A stretch of DNA of 8,449 bases from CAZWUW01 sp964636895 (GCA_964636895.1 CAZWUW010000104.1:1-8449), one strand, 5' to 3'. Positions 1 to 6,990 are shown, numbered from the stretch's first letter. Program-made: numbers and translations. Notes: generated by a model from the sequence alone, not told the origin.

Positions 1-1
1 C

Positions 2-1141
2 GATAGTAATGATGCTATGCAACTGCCCACCGGAATTTATCTGCCTCAGATTAATAACGGCATGCCCGAAAAAATCCGCCGCCAAAACCTTTACCAGATT
101 ATAATGAGCCTAGCTATCCGGATGGGCAGCCTAGATGCGGTAGGAGACTTTTTCCAGGCCCTGGCACCCATGAAAAATCTGCGTCTTCATAATTTACACC
201 GCCGGCACGAAGACCTGGACAAAATAATGCAGCAGATGTCAGCTGACAAATTAATCAAAAAATCATTACTGGGCTATACCCTGACAGACCTTGGCCATGA
301 GCTGGAAGAATTCTTGCAGCGGCATAAAAAAGACCTGGCCGCACAGCTTCGCAAGTCAATCCGCAAGTTCCCCGCCGACAAAGTAAATTGTCAAACATAT
401 CATTACTCCCACCTGCGTTCAAAGGAAAGGCAGTTTCCCAACCGGCGCAAAGTTTTGCCGGCGAAAAACGAGACCTGGGCGAGCGAAGTAGCAATACCTG
501 AAACTATTGTCCAGGCCGCCAAAAGATCTTTCCTCAGCGGCCAAAAATCACTGAAAATCGAAAAACAGGACATCCTGGTTTATGGCCGAAAGTCATACGC
601 ACCGGTAGACACCTGTCTGCTTATCGACTGCAGCGGCAGTATGCTGGGCGAGCGCATCAAAGCAGTAAATTTTGTTGCCGAACACCTGTTGCTAACCACC
701 AGGGAAAAAGTAGCTATTGTTACTTTTCAGGAACAGCACGCAAAAGTGGCAGTACCTTTTACCCGCAGCTATGACGAACTGCACACAGGGCTTGCCGGCA
801 TCAGGCCGGAAGGTCTGACCCCGCTGGCCAAAGGCATTACCACAACTCTGGACCTGTTCCAAAAAGAGCGGCCGCGCAATCCACTGCTGATACTGATTAC
901 CGACGGCATCCCCAATTATCCATTGTGGACAATTGACCCCATCGCCGATGCATTAAAAGCCGCCGCCATGATTGCAGAACGAAAGCTGCGTTTTGTCTGT
1001 ATTGGCATTGACCCAAATCATAAATTCCTGCCTGACCTTGCCGCTGCAGGTAAAGGAAATGTCTACATTGTTGACGACAGTGATAAAAATACCCTGGTGA
1101 ACATCATCCGGGACGAACGAAAAAAGTACCAGCACGGATAA
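2..1141 (+). CDS. VWA-domain protein with intact MIDAS, 5'-partial (ChlD/CobT-like)
   Basis: The frame is open to the left edge. The first ATG (17) has no Shine-Dalgarno sequence in the 16 bases before it, so the gene very likely begins outside the window. Numbering from that ATG (374 residues), the C-terminal half (about 198-370) is a von Willebrand factor A domain with a complete metal-ion-dependent adhesion site: DCSGS at 204-208, Thr268 in GLTPL, and Asp296 in ITDG. These residues bind Mg2+ in the family. The N-terminal half is basic and helical, with a winged-helix-like stretch around 65-105 (DKLIKKSLLGYTLTDLG), and has no signal peptide, so a cytoplasmic protein is inferred. Stand-alone VWA proteins of this sort resemble the D subunit of Mg/Co chelatases, which partner AAA+ ATPases. 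No partner is visible, though one could lie upstream. It converges with the RND gene, with 6 bases between the two stops. The domain call is firm; the cellular role is unknown. Confidence 0.85.
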   Translation, partial: DSNDAMQLPTGIYLPQINNGMPEKIRRQNLYQIIMSLAIRMGSLDAVGDFFQALAPMKNLRLHNLHRRHEDLDKIMQQMSADKLIKKSLLGYTLTDLGHELEEFLQRHKKDLAAQLRKSIRKFPADKVNCQTYHYSHLRSKERQFPNRRKVLPAKNETWASEVAIPETIVQAAKRSFLSGQKSLKIEKQDILVYGRKSYAPVDTCLLIDCSGSMLGERIKAVNFVAEHLLLTTREKVAIVTFQEQHAKVAVPFTRSYDELHTGLAGIRPEGLTPLAKGITTTLDLFQKERPRNPLLILITDGIPNYPLWTIDPIADALKAAAMIAERKLRFVCIGIDPNHKFLPDLAAAGKGNVYIVDDSDKNTLVNIIRDERKKYQHG

Positions 1142-1149
1142 ACCATGCT
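1120..1149 (-). terminator. Possible intrinsic terminator of the TetR-RND unit, inside the VWA 3' end
   Basis: Read on the minus strand: AGCATGG, loop TTTAT, CCGTGCT (7 pairs, one of them T-G), then GGTAC and six T. The hairpin starts at the RND stop codon. The five bases between stem and T-run make it non-ideal, so the call is tentative. Confidence 0.35.
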
Positions 1150-4100
1150 ATAATGTCACACCGCTTGGTGTTTCTTTTTTGCCCCGCAGCTTGCGCACCG
1201 TCCTTACGCCCCAGTGTTTCAAATCATCAATTAACGTATATGCTACAGGGATCAGTATCGGTGTTAGCAAGGTAGATGTAATCAAACCGCCTACCAGCAC
1301 AATTCCCATGCCTTTACGGAGTTCCGCACCATCGGCCATCGCCAGGGCTGTCGGCAGCATGCCGAAAATCATCGTAATTGAGGTCATAAAAATCGGCCGC
1401 AGCCGGGTGGTGCCGGCTTCCAGCAAAGCATCACGCAGGGATAACCCTTTTCCCATCAAGGTGTTGGTATAATCTATAAGTAGCGTACCGTTTTTGGCTG
1501 CCAATCCGTCCAGCATGATAATGGCAATCATAGACATCATATTCAAAGAGTTGCCTGTAATATACAAGGCCAACAAGGCGCCAATAATCCCGCAGGGCAA
1601 GGCCAGCATGCGAATTAACGGGGTTAGTAAGGATTCATACAGGATGGTCAGGGTCATATATACTAGGACCAGGGACAGCGCCAAAGCATAAAACAAGTCA
1701 ACATTGGTTTCCTCCATCATCTTCAGGTCCCCGTCATAAGTGATTTTATACTCGGACGGCATATTCAGTCTGGCAAACTCAGCCTCAAAGCTGTTTACCA
1801 AAGCCTGCAGGGAAACACCCTGAGCATAATTAGCGGTTACGGCAATCATCCGGTTGCGGTTAATGTGCCGAATTTCGGTAGGTCCGTCCGCCGGCACAAT
1901 GTCAGCTACCTGTTTGATCAGAAATACCTGGCCCAGCCGGTTGGTAATAGTTACATTGCCGATATCCTCCGGACTTCTGCGGTCATTTTCACTGAGCCGC
2001 ACCCTGATATCAATTTCTTTGCCATTTTCCTTGAATTTGGTGGCCTCTTTACCGGCCATGGCAGTACGCAGGGCGCCGGCTATTTCAGCGGTTGTAAATC
2101 CGTATTCGGCGGCCCGTTCACGGTTTATCCGCACCTGGTATTCCGGCTGCCCGCTTTTTTCATAAGTACTGAAAACATCCTTTACACCCTCGGTCTTTGC
2201 CACAATTTCCCTGACTTTTTCGGAATAGTAAGCCAGCCCTTCAAAATCCGGTCCGCTGATTTCAATAACAATCGGCGCTTCCGTATATTCCATGCCCGGC
2301 GTGGAGGCTTCCAATATTTTCAGCTCCATACCGGGAAATTGCTGCCGCCACGTTCTAACTTCATTGGCCACTTCTCCGACATTTCTTTGCCTTTCTTCTT
2401 TGGGCTTAAGCTTTACTTTTATATTGCCCAGATGAGGGACTTTATCATTGCCCATCTTGCTGCCGCCGCCGCCCACGATAGAAAAATAGCTCTCCACCTC
2501 AGGCAGCCGGGCCAGTTTTGCTTCCACTTTGGCCAGTTCCCTGTCGGTCACGGCCAGTGTAGTACCCGGCGGCATTTTAACATTAATGTTGAATTTCCCC
2601 TGGTCTGTTTTAGCCATAAACTCAAAACCAATGGCCGGAATCAGGGCAAAACTGCCGAATACGGCCAGCATTATAACTGACAATACCTTCAAACGATGCC
2701 CCATTGACCAGGTCAGAATGAGGCGGTAAAAATTTATCACCATAGTACCCAGGCGGTCAGTTTTGGCACCAATCCAGTTCCATAACCGGTTCTTTTTTCG
2801 CTGTGCCGGTGCCGCTTCATTTTCGGCATTTTGCTTATAAATCCGGGAAGCCATCATCGGGGTTAAGGTAAAGGAAACAAACAGGGAGAAAAGGGTAGCC
2901 ACTACTACCGTAAGGCCAAACTCACGAAAATATTGACCCACCATACCGGACATAAAGGCAATCGGTGCGAAAACCACTACGTCGGACAAGGTAATGGCCA
3001 CAGCCGCCATACCAATTTCTGCACGCCCATCGATAGCTGCCCTGATGGGGCCTTTGCCCATCTTCATATGGCGGTGAATATTTTCAAGGACTACAATCGA
3101 GTCGTCAACCAGAATCCCGACACAAAGCGATAAACCCATTAATGAAAGCAAGTTAAAGGTAAAATCAAAGAAAAACATCATCATAAATGTTGTTATAATG
3201 GATGTGGGAATAGCCAGCATGACAATCACCAGCGACCGCCAGTCCCGCAGAAAGAACAGTAACACAATACCTGTGGTAATAACTCCTTCGATCAGTGTCC
3301 GCTGGGTGTCACTTAAAGAATTATCAATAAAAACAGAACGGTCATCAGAAATATCGATTTTTATGTCTGCCGGCAGCGACTTTTTCAACAACTCCAGTTC
3401 CTGGCGCACTGCCGCGGCAGTATCCACAATACTGGCATCACTCTGCTTCTGTACAAAAATACCGACTGCCGTATCATTGTTTAAACGGGCATACTGCTCT
3501 ATCTCGGCGAAGCTGTCCTGTACCCTGGCAATTTCTCGTAATCTAACAGTAGAGCCGGTCGCCAGCGGGATAATCATTTCCTCAATGTCGTGCAGGCTTT
3601 TAAATTTCCCCGTCAGTCGGACGTTATACTGCAATGCCTGCTGCTTCACACTGCCACTGGGAACGTTAATATTCTCCATTTCGAGCATCTGGGTAACCTG
3701 ATTGACGGATAAACCATAAGCCTCCAGCCGCTGGGGGTCAATCTCCACCAGAATCTCCCGTTTCTTCCCGCCCAGTATATTAATTTGCGCCACACCCGGC
3801 AGCGTTTCCAGGCGCGACTTGATTCTATCATCGACAAGGTCATAAACTTCATTTAGCGGACGTTTACCCGACACGGCCAGGCTAATAACCGGGTCATTGT
3901 TCAAACTTATTTTTTCGACAACAGGTTTTATAACATCGTCAGGCAGCTGTGCCTGAATGGCATCGACTTTCTTTTGCACATCGGCGGCGGCTACGTCTAC
4001 ATCAGTATCCATGGTGAATTCCAGAGCGATCAAAGCCACACCTTCGTTTATCCAGGTGGTAATTTTTTTCAGGCCGCTGATGGATGACAACGCGTCTTCA

Positions 4101-4300
4101 AGCTTATCCACCACCTGACTTTCCGTTTCCTCCGCGCCGGCCCCGGGATAAACGGCAGTAACGGCTACATATGGGAGGTTGGCTTCCGGAAACAAGTCCG
4201 AGCCAATTTTACTATACCCAAACAAGCCAAGAACTACAAAGAACATAATCACCATAACCATAGCCACCGGTCTTTTAATGGCTAATTCCGTTACCTTCAT
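1148..4300 (-). CDS. RND-family (HAE1-type) multidrug efflux permease
   Basis: A 1050-residue inner-membrane proton/drug antiporter, full length for the AcrB/SwrC family. ATG 4300 is preceded by GGGGGAGGA seven bases upstream. Layout: TM1 (about 11-30), first periplasmic/extracytoplasmic porter region (about 31-335), TM2-TM6 (about 336-483), a cytoplasmic linker, TM7 (about 537-555), second porter region (about 556-867), TM8-TM12 (about 868-1023), and a short basic tail. The proton-relay residues are present: Asp399-Asp400 in TM4 (GILVDDSIVVLEN) and Lys936 in TM10 (GLAAKNGTLLIDY). Unusually, TM10 carries a further Asp at 931 (IMLDGLAAKN) where AcrB-like pumps usually have a neutral residue. 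It lies 37 bases after tetR in one unit. No membrane-fusion protein or outer-membrane channel is encoded nearby, which recalls Bacillus SwrC, an RND pump encoded alone. Substrates cannot be told from sequence; amphiphiles or drugs are a family-level guess. Confidence 0.95.
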   Translation of the reverse strand: MKVTELAIKRPVAMVMVIMFFVVLGLFGYSKIGSDLFPEANLPYVAVTAVYPGAGAEETESQVVDKLEDALSSISGLKKITTWINEGVALIALEFTMDTDVDVAAADVQKKVDAIQAQLPDDVIKPVVEKISLNNDPVISLAVSGKRPLNEVYDLVDDRIKSRLETLPGVAQINILGGKKREILVEIDPQRLEAYGLSVNQVTQMLEMENINVPSGSVKQQALQYNVRLTGKFKSLHDIEEMIIPLATGSTVRLREIARVQDSFAEIEQYARLNNDTAVGIFVQKQSDASIVDTAAAVRQELELLKKSLPADIKIDISDDRSVFIDNSLSDTQRTLIEGVITTGIVLLFFLRDWRSLVIVMLAIPTSIITTFMMMFFFDFTFNLLSLMGLSLCVGILVDDSIVVLENIHRHMKMGKGPIRAAIDGRAEIGMAAVAITLSDVVVFAPIAFMSGMVGQYFREFGLTVVVATLFSLFVSFTLTPMMASRIYKQNAENEAAPAQRKKNRLWNWIGAKTDRLGTMVINFYRLILTWSMGHRLKVLSVIMLAVFGSFALIPAIGFEFMAKTDQGKFNINVKMPPGTTLAVTDRELAKVEAKLARLPEVESYFSIVGGGGSKMGNDKVPHLGNIKVKLKPKEERQRNVGEVANEVRTWRQQFPGMELKILEASTPGMEYTEAPIVIEISGPDFEGLAYYSEKVREIVAKTEGVKDVFSTYEKSGQPEYQVRINRERAAEYGFTTAEIAGALRTAMAGKEATKFKENGKEIDIRVRLSENDRRSPEDIGNVTITNRLGQVFLIKQVADIVPADGPTEIRHINRNRMIAVTANYAQGVSLQALVNSFEAEFARLNMPSEYKITYDGDLKMMEETNVDLFYALALSLVLVYMTLTILYESLLTPLIRMLALPCGIIGALLALYITGNSLNMMSMIAIIMLDGLAAKNGTLLIDYTNTLMGKGLSLRDALLEAGTTRLRPIFMTSITMIFGMLPTALAMADGAELRKGMGIVLVGGLITSTLLTPILIPVAYTLIDDLKHWGVRTVRKLRGKKETPSGVTL
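1157..1180 (+). terminator. Probable intrinsic terminator of the VWA gene, inside the RND 3' end
   Basis: ACACC (1158-1162), loop GCTT, GGTGT (1167-1171), then the T-rich tract TTCTTTTTT. It lies 17 bases after the VWA stop. The stem is short at 5 bp, but the geometry is right. It sits within the last codons of the convergent RND gene. Confidence 0.5.
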
Positions 4301-4337
4301 CCTGAATCCTCCCCCACTTAAAAAAGGTTATTATACA

Positions 4338-4976
4338 TCAACAAAACATGCCCCACAAAACCGTCCCGGCATCCGTCTCCTGGTTAACAACGCCCTTTAA
4401 CAACAGTTCCAGCCCTTCTTTCATATTTGCCGCCATACTGTTTTCCATAGGGTTGGCTAACCAGCTTAATTCAGCAAAATAATACATTCCCATAAATTGC
4501 CTGGTCAGCACTTGGGGGGAATAGTCCGTGCGGATTTCACCTTTTTGCTGCCCTTCGGCAAAAAAACCGGCAATTATCACATCAACACCGCTTCTGGGCA
4601 CTTCTTTTTCCGTCGGCCCAAAAAAATAGTTCCACGGGTCCAAGCAATATATTTCAATTAATGTCCGATTATTTTCAGTCCATTCAGCAGCCACATCACA
4701 AAAAAACATTAGTTTTTCATATGTGGTTTCTTTTTTTTGCAGTTCTCCGGATAATTCGGCATATTTCCGTTCTACTTCCAGCCGCATATGTTCCCCAACA
4801 AAAGCCTCTTTGGACGCAAAATAATTATAAAGGGTACCCAAAGCCACATCCGCTTCTTCAGCAATCTGGTTCATGGTGGTAGCGGTAAAACCCTGTTTTT
4901 CAAACAAGCCAATGGCAGTTTGCAAAATATTCGCTTTGGTGGCTTCTTTTTTTCGCTTGCGCCTGGTTACCTCCAC
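4338..4976 (-). CDS. TetR/AcrR-family transcriptional regulator of the adjacent RND pump
   Basis: A 212-residue DNA-binding repressor. The longest frame opens at TTG 4994, but that codon has no ribosome site. GTG 4976 has AAGGGGGAG six bases upstream and is chosen. The protein begins with a basic arm (MEVTRRKRKKE). The TetR helix-turn-helix follows at about 14-60: ILQTAIGLFEKQGF, then TTMNQIAEEADVALGTLYNYF and SKEAF, which fit the family consensus. The C-terminal two thirds (about 65-212) form the all-helical ligand-binding and dimer domain. It is rich in aromatic residues (W99, W115, Y117, F118, F119, Y165, Y166, W172), consistent with a hydrophobic ligand pocket. It is the first gene of the unit, with the RND permease 37 bases downstream. 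By analogy with such pairs it should repress its own promoter (5081-5109) and be released by a pump substrate. That is inference; the family assignment is firm. Confidence 0.93.
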   Translation of the reverse strand: MEVTRRKRKKEATKANILQTAIGLFEKQGFTATTMNQIAEEADVALGTLYNYFASKEAFVGEHMRLEVERKYAELSGELQKKETTYEKLMFFCDVAAEWTENNRTLIEIYCLDPWNYFFGPTEKEVPRSGVDVIIAGFFAEGQQKGEIRTDYSPQVLTRQFMGMYYFAELSWLANPMENSMAANMKEGLELLLKGVVNQETDAGTVLWGMFC

Positions 4977-4982
4977 CCTTCT

Positions 4983-4991
4983 CTCCCCCTT
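4983..4991 (-). promoter_or_regulatory. Ribosome binding site that fixes the tetR start at GTG 4976
   Basis: AAGGGGGAG on the minus strand, six bases before GTG 4976. The alternative TTG at 4994 lies directly upstream of this site and has only AT-rich sequence before it. Confidence 0.75.
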
Positions 4992-5045
4992 CAAAAGCTT
5001 ATAATTTTTAGATGCTGCTGTTTAATTTAGAATCAATTATTTTAT

Positions 5046-5075
5046 TGTAATCATTATCTTTTTGCTATCATTACA
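5046..5075. promoter_or_regulatory. Imperfect inverted repeat downstream of the promoter, candidate TetR operator
   Basis: TGTAATCAT (5046-5054) and ATCATTACA (5067-5075) match as an inverted repeat at 8 of 9 positions, separated by 12 bases. It lies just after the -10 box in the tetR leader, a common site for autoregulation. The binding protein is inferred, not shown. Confidence 0.45.
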
Positions 5076-5080
5076 TTTTT

Positions 5081-5109
5081 ATTATAGTTATATTTAAATA
5101 TATGGTCAA
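5081..5109 (-). promoter_or_regulatory. Sigma-A-type promoter of tetR-RND
   Basis: On the minus strand, -35 TTGACC (5104-5109), a 17-base spacer, and -10 TATAAT (5081-5086). This is 5/6 and 6/6 to consensus at ideal spacing. It lies just after the terminator of the preceding gene, about 105 bases before the tetR start. Confidence 0.85.
5089..5102. promoter_or_regulatory. Perfect 14-bp palindrome in the promoter spacer, candidate operator
   Basis: TATATTTAAATATA is a perfect inverted repeat between the -35 and -10 elements, where a bound TetR dimer would block RNA polymerase. The all-AT composition raises the chance of coincidence. Confidence 0.4.
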
Positions 5110-5132
5110 GTAACTTTTTAACTTTTTTCCAT

Positions 5133-5190
5133 AAAAAAACCACCCAAAGAGACTAATGCTCCATAAGTGGCTTTGATTAGCTTTGAGTGG
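5133..5190 (-). terminator. Intrinsic terminator downstream of the HDOD gene
   Basis: On the minus strand CCACTCAAAG (5181-5190) pairs with CTTTGGGTGG (5140-5149), 10 pairs including one wobble, followed by seven T. An inner CTAAT/ATTAG pairing extends the stem, and a small CCA-CTTA-TGG hairpin caps it. It lies 40 bases after the HDOD stop and ends before the tetR promoter, so it separates the two units. Confidence 0.85.
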
Positions 5191-5229
5191 CTTGTGCGAC
5201 ACCCCGCAAAAACATATGCTAAAAGTGCA

Positions 5230-6081
5230 TTAATCCGGAATAAGTGAGCCCAAATCAAACATGCTCTCACTAACCTCTGAAATAACATCCTCCAAAACCA
5301 GATGCGTAATATTTAAAACCTCTAAAGCATATCCGTCATACGGATACAATAACCCGTCCCCTCCCAGGCCAATCCCCATGGTCATGCAGGCAACGTCCGT
5401 CAAATGGGCAATGGCTGTTAACGCCGGTGCAACACGAGCTGCCCGGGGTTCATGATGTAGAGAAATAGATTCCACCAGTTCTTCAGGCAAGTTCCATTTC
5501 TCTGCCACCTTCCCGCCCACAATGGCATGGTTAAACCCCAAAACCTCTTCCTCAGCCGTCATAAACGGTATTCTTTCCGTATTGACCTTTTCTATAATAA
5601 CAGTATAGGCATCAGCCATATATGTATTTAAAATTATCTTGCCTATATCGTGCATCAGCCCGGCCACAAAAGCCTTTTCCGGATTGTCAAACTCACATTT
5701 TCGGGCCAGTTTTCTGGCCAGCAGCGCAGCTACAATCGACTGCTTCCACAATTCACCGCGGGCCAGTACATAACCCGGCAGTTCACGGTCCATGACGTTG
5801 TATACAGACGCTGCCATCACCAGGTTTCTGATCGTGCCATAGCCAAGAATCAACACCGCGTCGCTGATGGTAAAAATCCGCCGGGCATAACCATAATATG
5901 CGGAATTAGCCATCCGCAGCACCTTGGCGGATAAGGCCTGGTCACGGGAAATAGCCGCACTGAGATCCGTAACCGTTGATTTCGGATCTTCTGTTAATTT
6001 TATCACTTGATGAGCATTTTGTGGTAAAGCCGGGAGTTCATCCACCCGGCGCACTATTTCTTCCAAACAGACCGGATTCAT
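5230..6081 (-). CDS. HDOD-domain protein with a degraded HD metal site
   Basis: A soluble protein of 283 residues. ATG 6081 has GGGGGAGG eight bases upstream. The longer in-frame ATG at 6099 lacks a proper site and overlaps this one, so it is not used. The HDOD domain spans about 10-205: it opens with LPALPQNAHQVIKL, continues with DQALSAKVLRMANSAYYG (a typical HDOD helix), and has LWKQSIVAA and GLMHDIGKIIL (His144-Asp145). In HD/HDOD proteins the first position (LWxHS) is usually His; here it is Gln114, so a complete metal site, and hence phosphodiesterase activity, is unlikely. About 75 further residues form an alpha-helical C-terminus with no recognised effector domain. HDOD proteins act as signalling or scaffold proteins in two-component, motility and stress pathways. 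It follows the 154-residue gene by 36 bases, so co-transcription is likely. The role is unknown beyond the family. Confidence 0.9.
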   Translation of the reverse strand: MNPVCLEEIVRRVDELPALPQNAHQVIKLTEDPKSTVTDLSAAISRDQALSAKVLRMANSAYYGYARRIFTISDAVLILGYGTIRNLVMAASVYNVMDRELPGYVLARGELWKQSIVAALLARKLARKCEFDNPEKAFVAGLMHDIGKIILNTYMADAYTVIIEKVNTERIPFMTAEEEVLGFNHAIVGGKVAEKWNLPEELVESISLHHEPRAARVAPALTAIAHLTDVACMTMGIGLGGDGLLYPYDGYALEVLNITHLVLEDVISEVSESMFDLGSLIPD

Positions 6082-6089
6082 TACAATAA

Positions 6090-6097
6090 CCTCCCCC
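6090..6097 (-). promoter_or_regulatory. Ribosome binding site that fixes the HDOD start at ATG 6081
   Basis: GGGGGAGG on the minus strand, eight bases before ATG 6081. The upstream ATG at 6099 overlaps the first G of this site, which argues against it as the start. Confidence 0.75.
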
Positions 6098-6117
6098 ATC
6101 CCTGCATTGGCGCTTTA

Positions 6118-6582
6118 TTACCTGTTGGCGTATTTGCGTTCCAACATTACCCGGTAGTTCTTCACTTCCTCACTAAGTTTGAACAGCAGTCTTTCCAAAT
6201 CAACTTTTGTTAGTGAGAGATTGTCAGGTTCTTCGATTTCAACTTTTCTGAACTCTTCACGCACGATAAACTTAACCAAATCCTCCAAGCTTTCGGCCTG
6301 CAAGGTAAAAATCACGGGTGCAAAAGCAACCTGGGCACTGTGCTCTTCGTCATAAATCGTATAAACATCTGCACTCATATCAACTTCTTCAATATTAATC
6401 CCCTGCATGGGAATGTTGCGCATTAGTCCGACCTGCTGTTCCCTTATTTCCTCGGCAACCTCGTCTGTCGCTTTGCCCCCGAAAAAAAACCGGCCAGGTC
6501 TGTTAACACCCTTATAATCAAGCCTAATCCGCAAACGTAAACTCTTATTAATAAGCTCATCACCGATTTTGGTGTGCACCAT
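6118..6582 (-). CDS. Unrecognised 154-residue protein, conserved hypothetical candidate
   Basis: I do not recognise this family. ATG 6582 is preceded by AAAGGAGA at six bases, so the gene is probably real. The protein is soluble and charged, with no signal peptide, membrane segment or cysteine pair. The first half reads as beta-rich (RLRIRLDYKGV near residues 16-26, a glycine/phenylalanine stretch RFFFGG at 31-36). The second half is acidic and then helical (about 98-154), ending in a Lys/Arg/Leu-rich amphipathic stretch (LERLLFKLSEEVKNYRVMLE) that may be a short coiled coil. It is followed 36 bases later by the HDOD gene with no terminator between them, suggesting a shared transcript and perhaps a shared pathway. 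The small CxxCG protein upstream ends in its own terminator, so this gene probably starts a new unit. Confidence 0.75.
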   Translation of the reverse strand: MVHTKIGDELINKSLRLRIRLDYKGVNRPGRFFFGGKATDEVAEEIREQQVGLMRNIPMQGINIEEVDMSADVYTIYDEEHSAQVAFAPVIFTLQAESLEDLVKFIVREEFRKVEIEEPDNLSLTKVDLERLLFKLSEEVKNYRVMLERKYANR

Positions 6583-6610
6583 ACCGTATCTCCTTTCGAT
6601 TCTCAGGCCA

Positions 6611-6639
6611 ATTGTATTGAAATAGTTTCGTCAAAACAA
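6611..6639 (-). promoter_or_regulatory. Possible weak promoter of the 154-residue gene and HDOD gene
   Basis: On the minus strand TTGTTT (6634-6639), 17 bases, TACAAT (6611-6616). The -10 matches 5/6 but the -35 only 3/6. It overlaps the T-run of the upstream terminator and precedes the start codon by about 28 bases. Confidence 0.35.
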
Positions 6640-6686
6640 AAAAAAATCCTGCTAAGCCAGGGCGATAATTGCTATTTTGCAGGATT
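6638..6686 (-). terminator. Intrinsic terminator downstream of the CxxCG protein gene
   Basis: On the minus strand AATCCTGC (6679-6686) pairs perfectly with GCAGGATT (6645-6652), followed by a run of T (complement of A at 6638-6646). The 26-base loop can form a weaker inner pairing. It starts 9 bases past the stop codon. Confidence 0.85.
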
Positions 6687-6695
6687 ATATCTGCA

Positions 6696-6938
6696 TTAAG
6701 ACCAATCAATTCTGCTGCTGCCACACTCATAACAAAGGTCAAAAAACTCATTCGGCTTCTCCCACGCTTCCTGAGCCGTATCAATATCAGCGCCTGTACT
6801 TTCCATTTCCGTAATATACCCATCACGGTCGAAGTTAGCTACCAAACCTGATATTGGACCGTTAGCGGTAAGCGCTGCCGGCGGAATCATTGAACTGCCA
6901 AAACTAAAAGCATTCCCACACCTGGTACAATGAGGCAT
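6696..6938 (-). CDS. Small double-CxxCG (zinc-ribbon-like) protein, unrecognised
   Basis: An 80-residue protein. ATG 6938 follows AAGGAGGG at six bases, a strong site, and the gene has its own terminator, so it is well supported as a real gene. Two knuckles, CTRCG (Cys4, Cys7) and CYECG (Cys69, Cys72), lie at the two ends. This pattern normally binds one zinc ion as a zinc ribbon, with the 61 residues between looped out. The middle is acidic and polar (VANFDRDGYITEMESTGADID), and the C-terminus is short. There are no basic DNA-binding patches and no signal peptide, so a cytoplasmic protein is inferred. It lies between the cytochrome operon and the HDOD unit. It may be read through from the cytochrome, since no terminator separates them. 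An iron site (rubredoxin-like) is an alternative, but the spacing of rubredoxin knuckles and their aromatic residues are absent. No function is assigned. Confidence 0.8.
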   Translation of the reverse strand: MPHCTRCGNAFSFGSSMIPPAALTANGPISGLVANFDRDGYITEMESTGADIDTAQEAWEKPNEFFDLCYECGSSRIDWS

Positions 6939-6990
6939 CCGCTTCCCTCCTTTTTTTAGCCTTGTTTATATATTGTTTTTTCCCGGCAAT

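Noticed and set aside
1865..2680. A 271-codon open frame on the + strand opposite the RND gene
   Set aside because: It lies wholly antisense to a full-length, motif-complete RND permease. Its translation has no recognisable domain, and no ribosome site was seen. It is a shadow frame.
4977..4994. Longer TetR start at TTG 4994
   Set aside because: No Shine-Dalgarno sequence lies upstream; the good site AAGGGGGAG lies downstream of it and serves GTG 4976.
6611..6634. TTGACG with TACAAT 12 bases away as the promoter of the 154-residue gene
   Set aside because: A 12-base spacer is too short for sigma-A; the alternative TTGTTT-N17-TACAAT was listed at low confidence.
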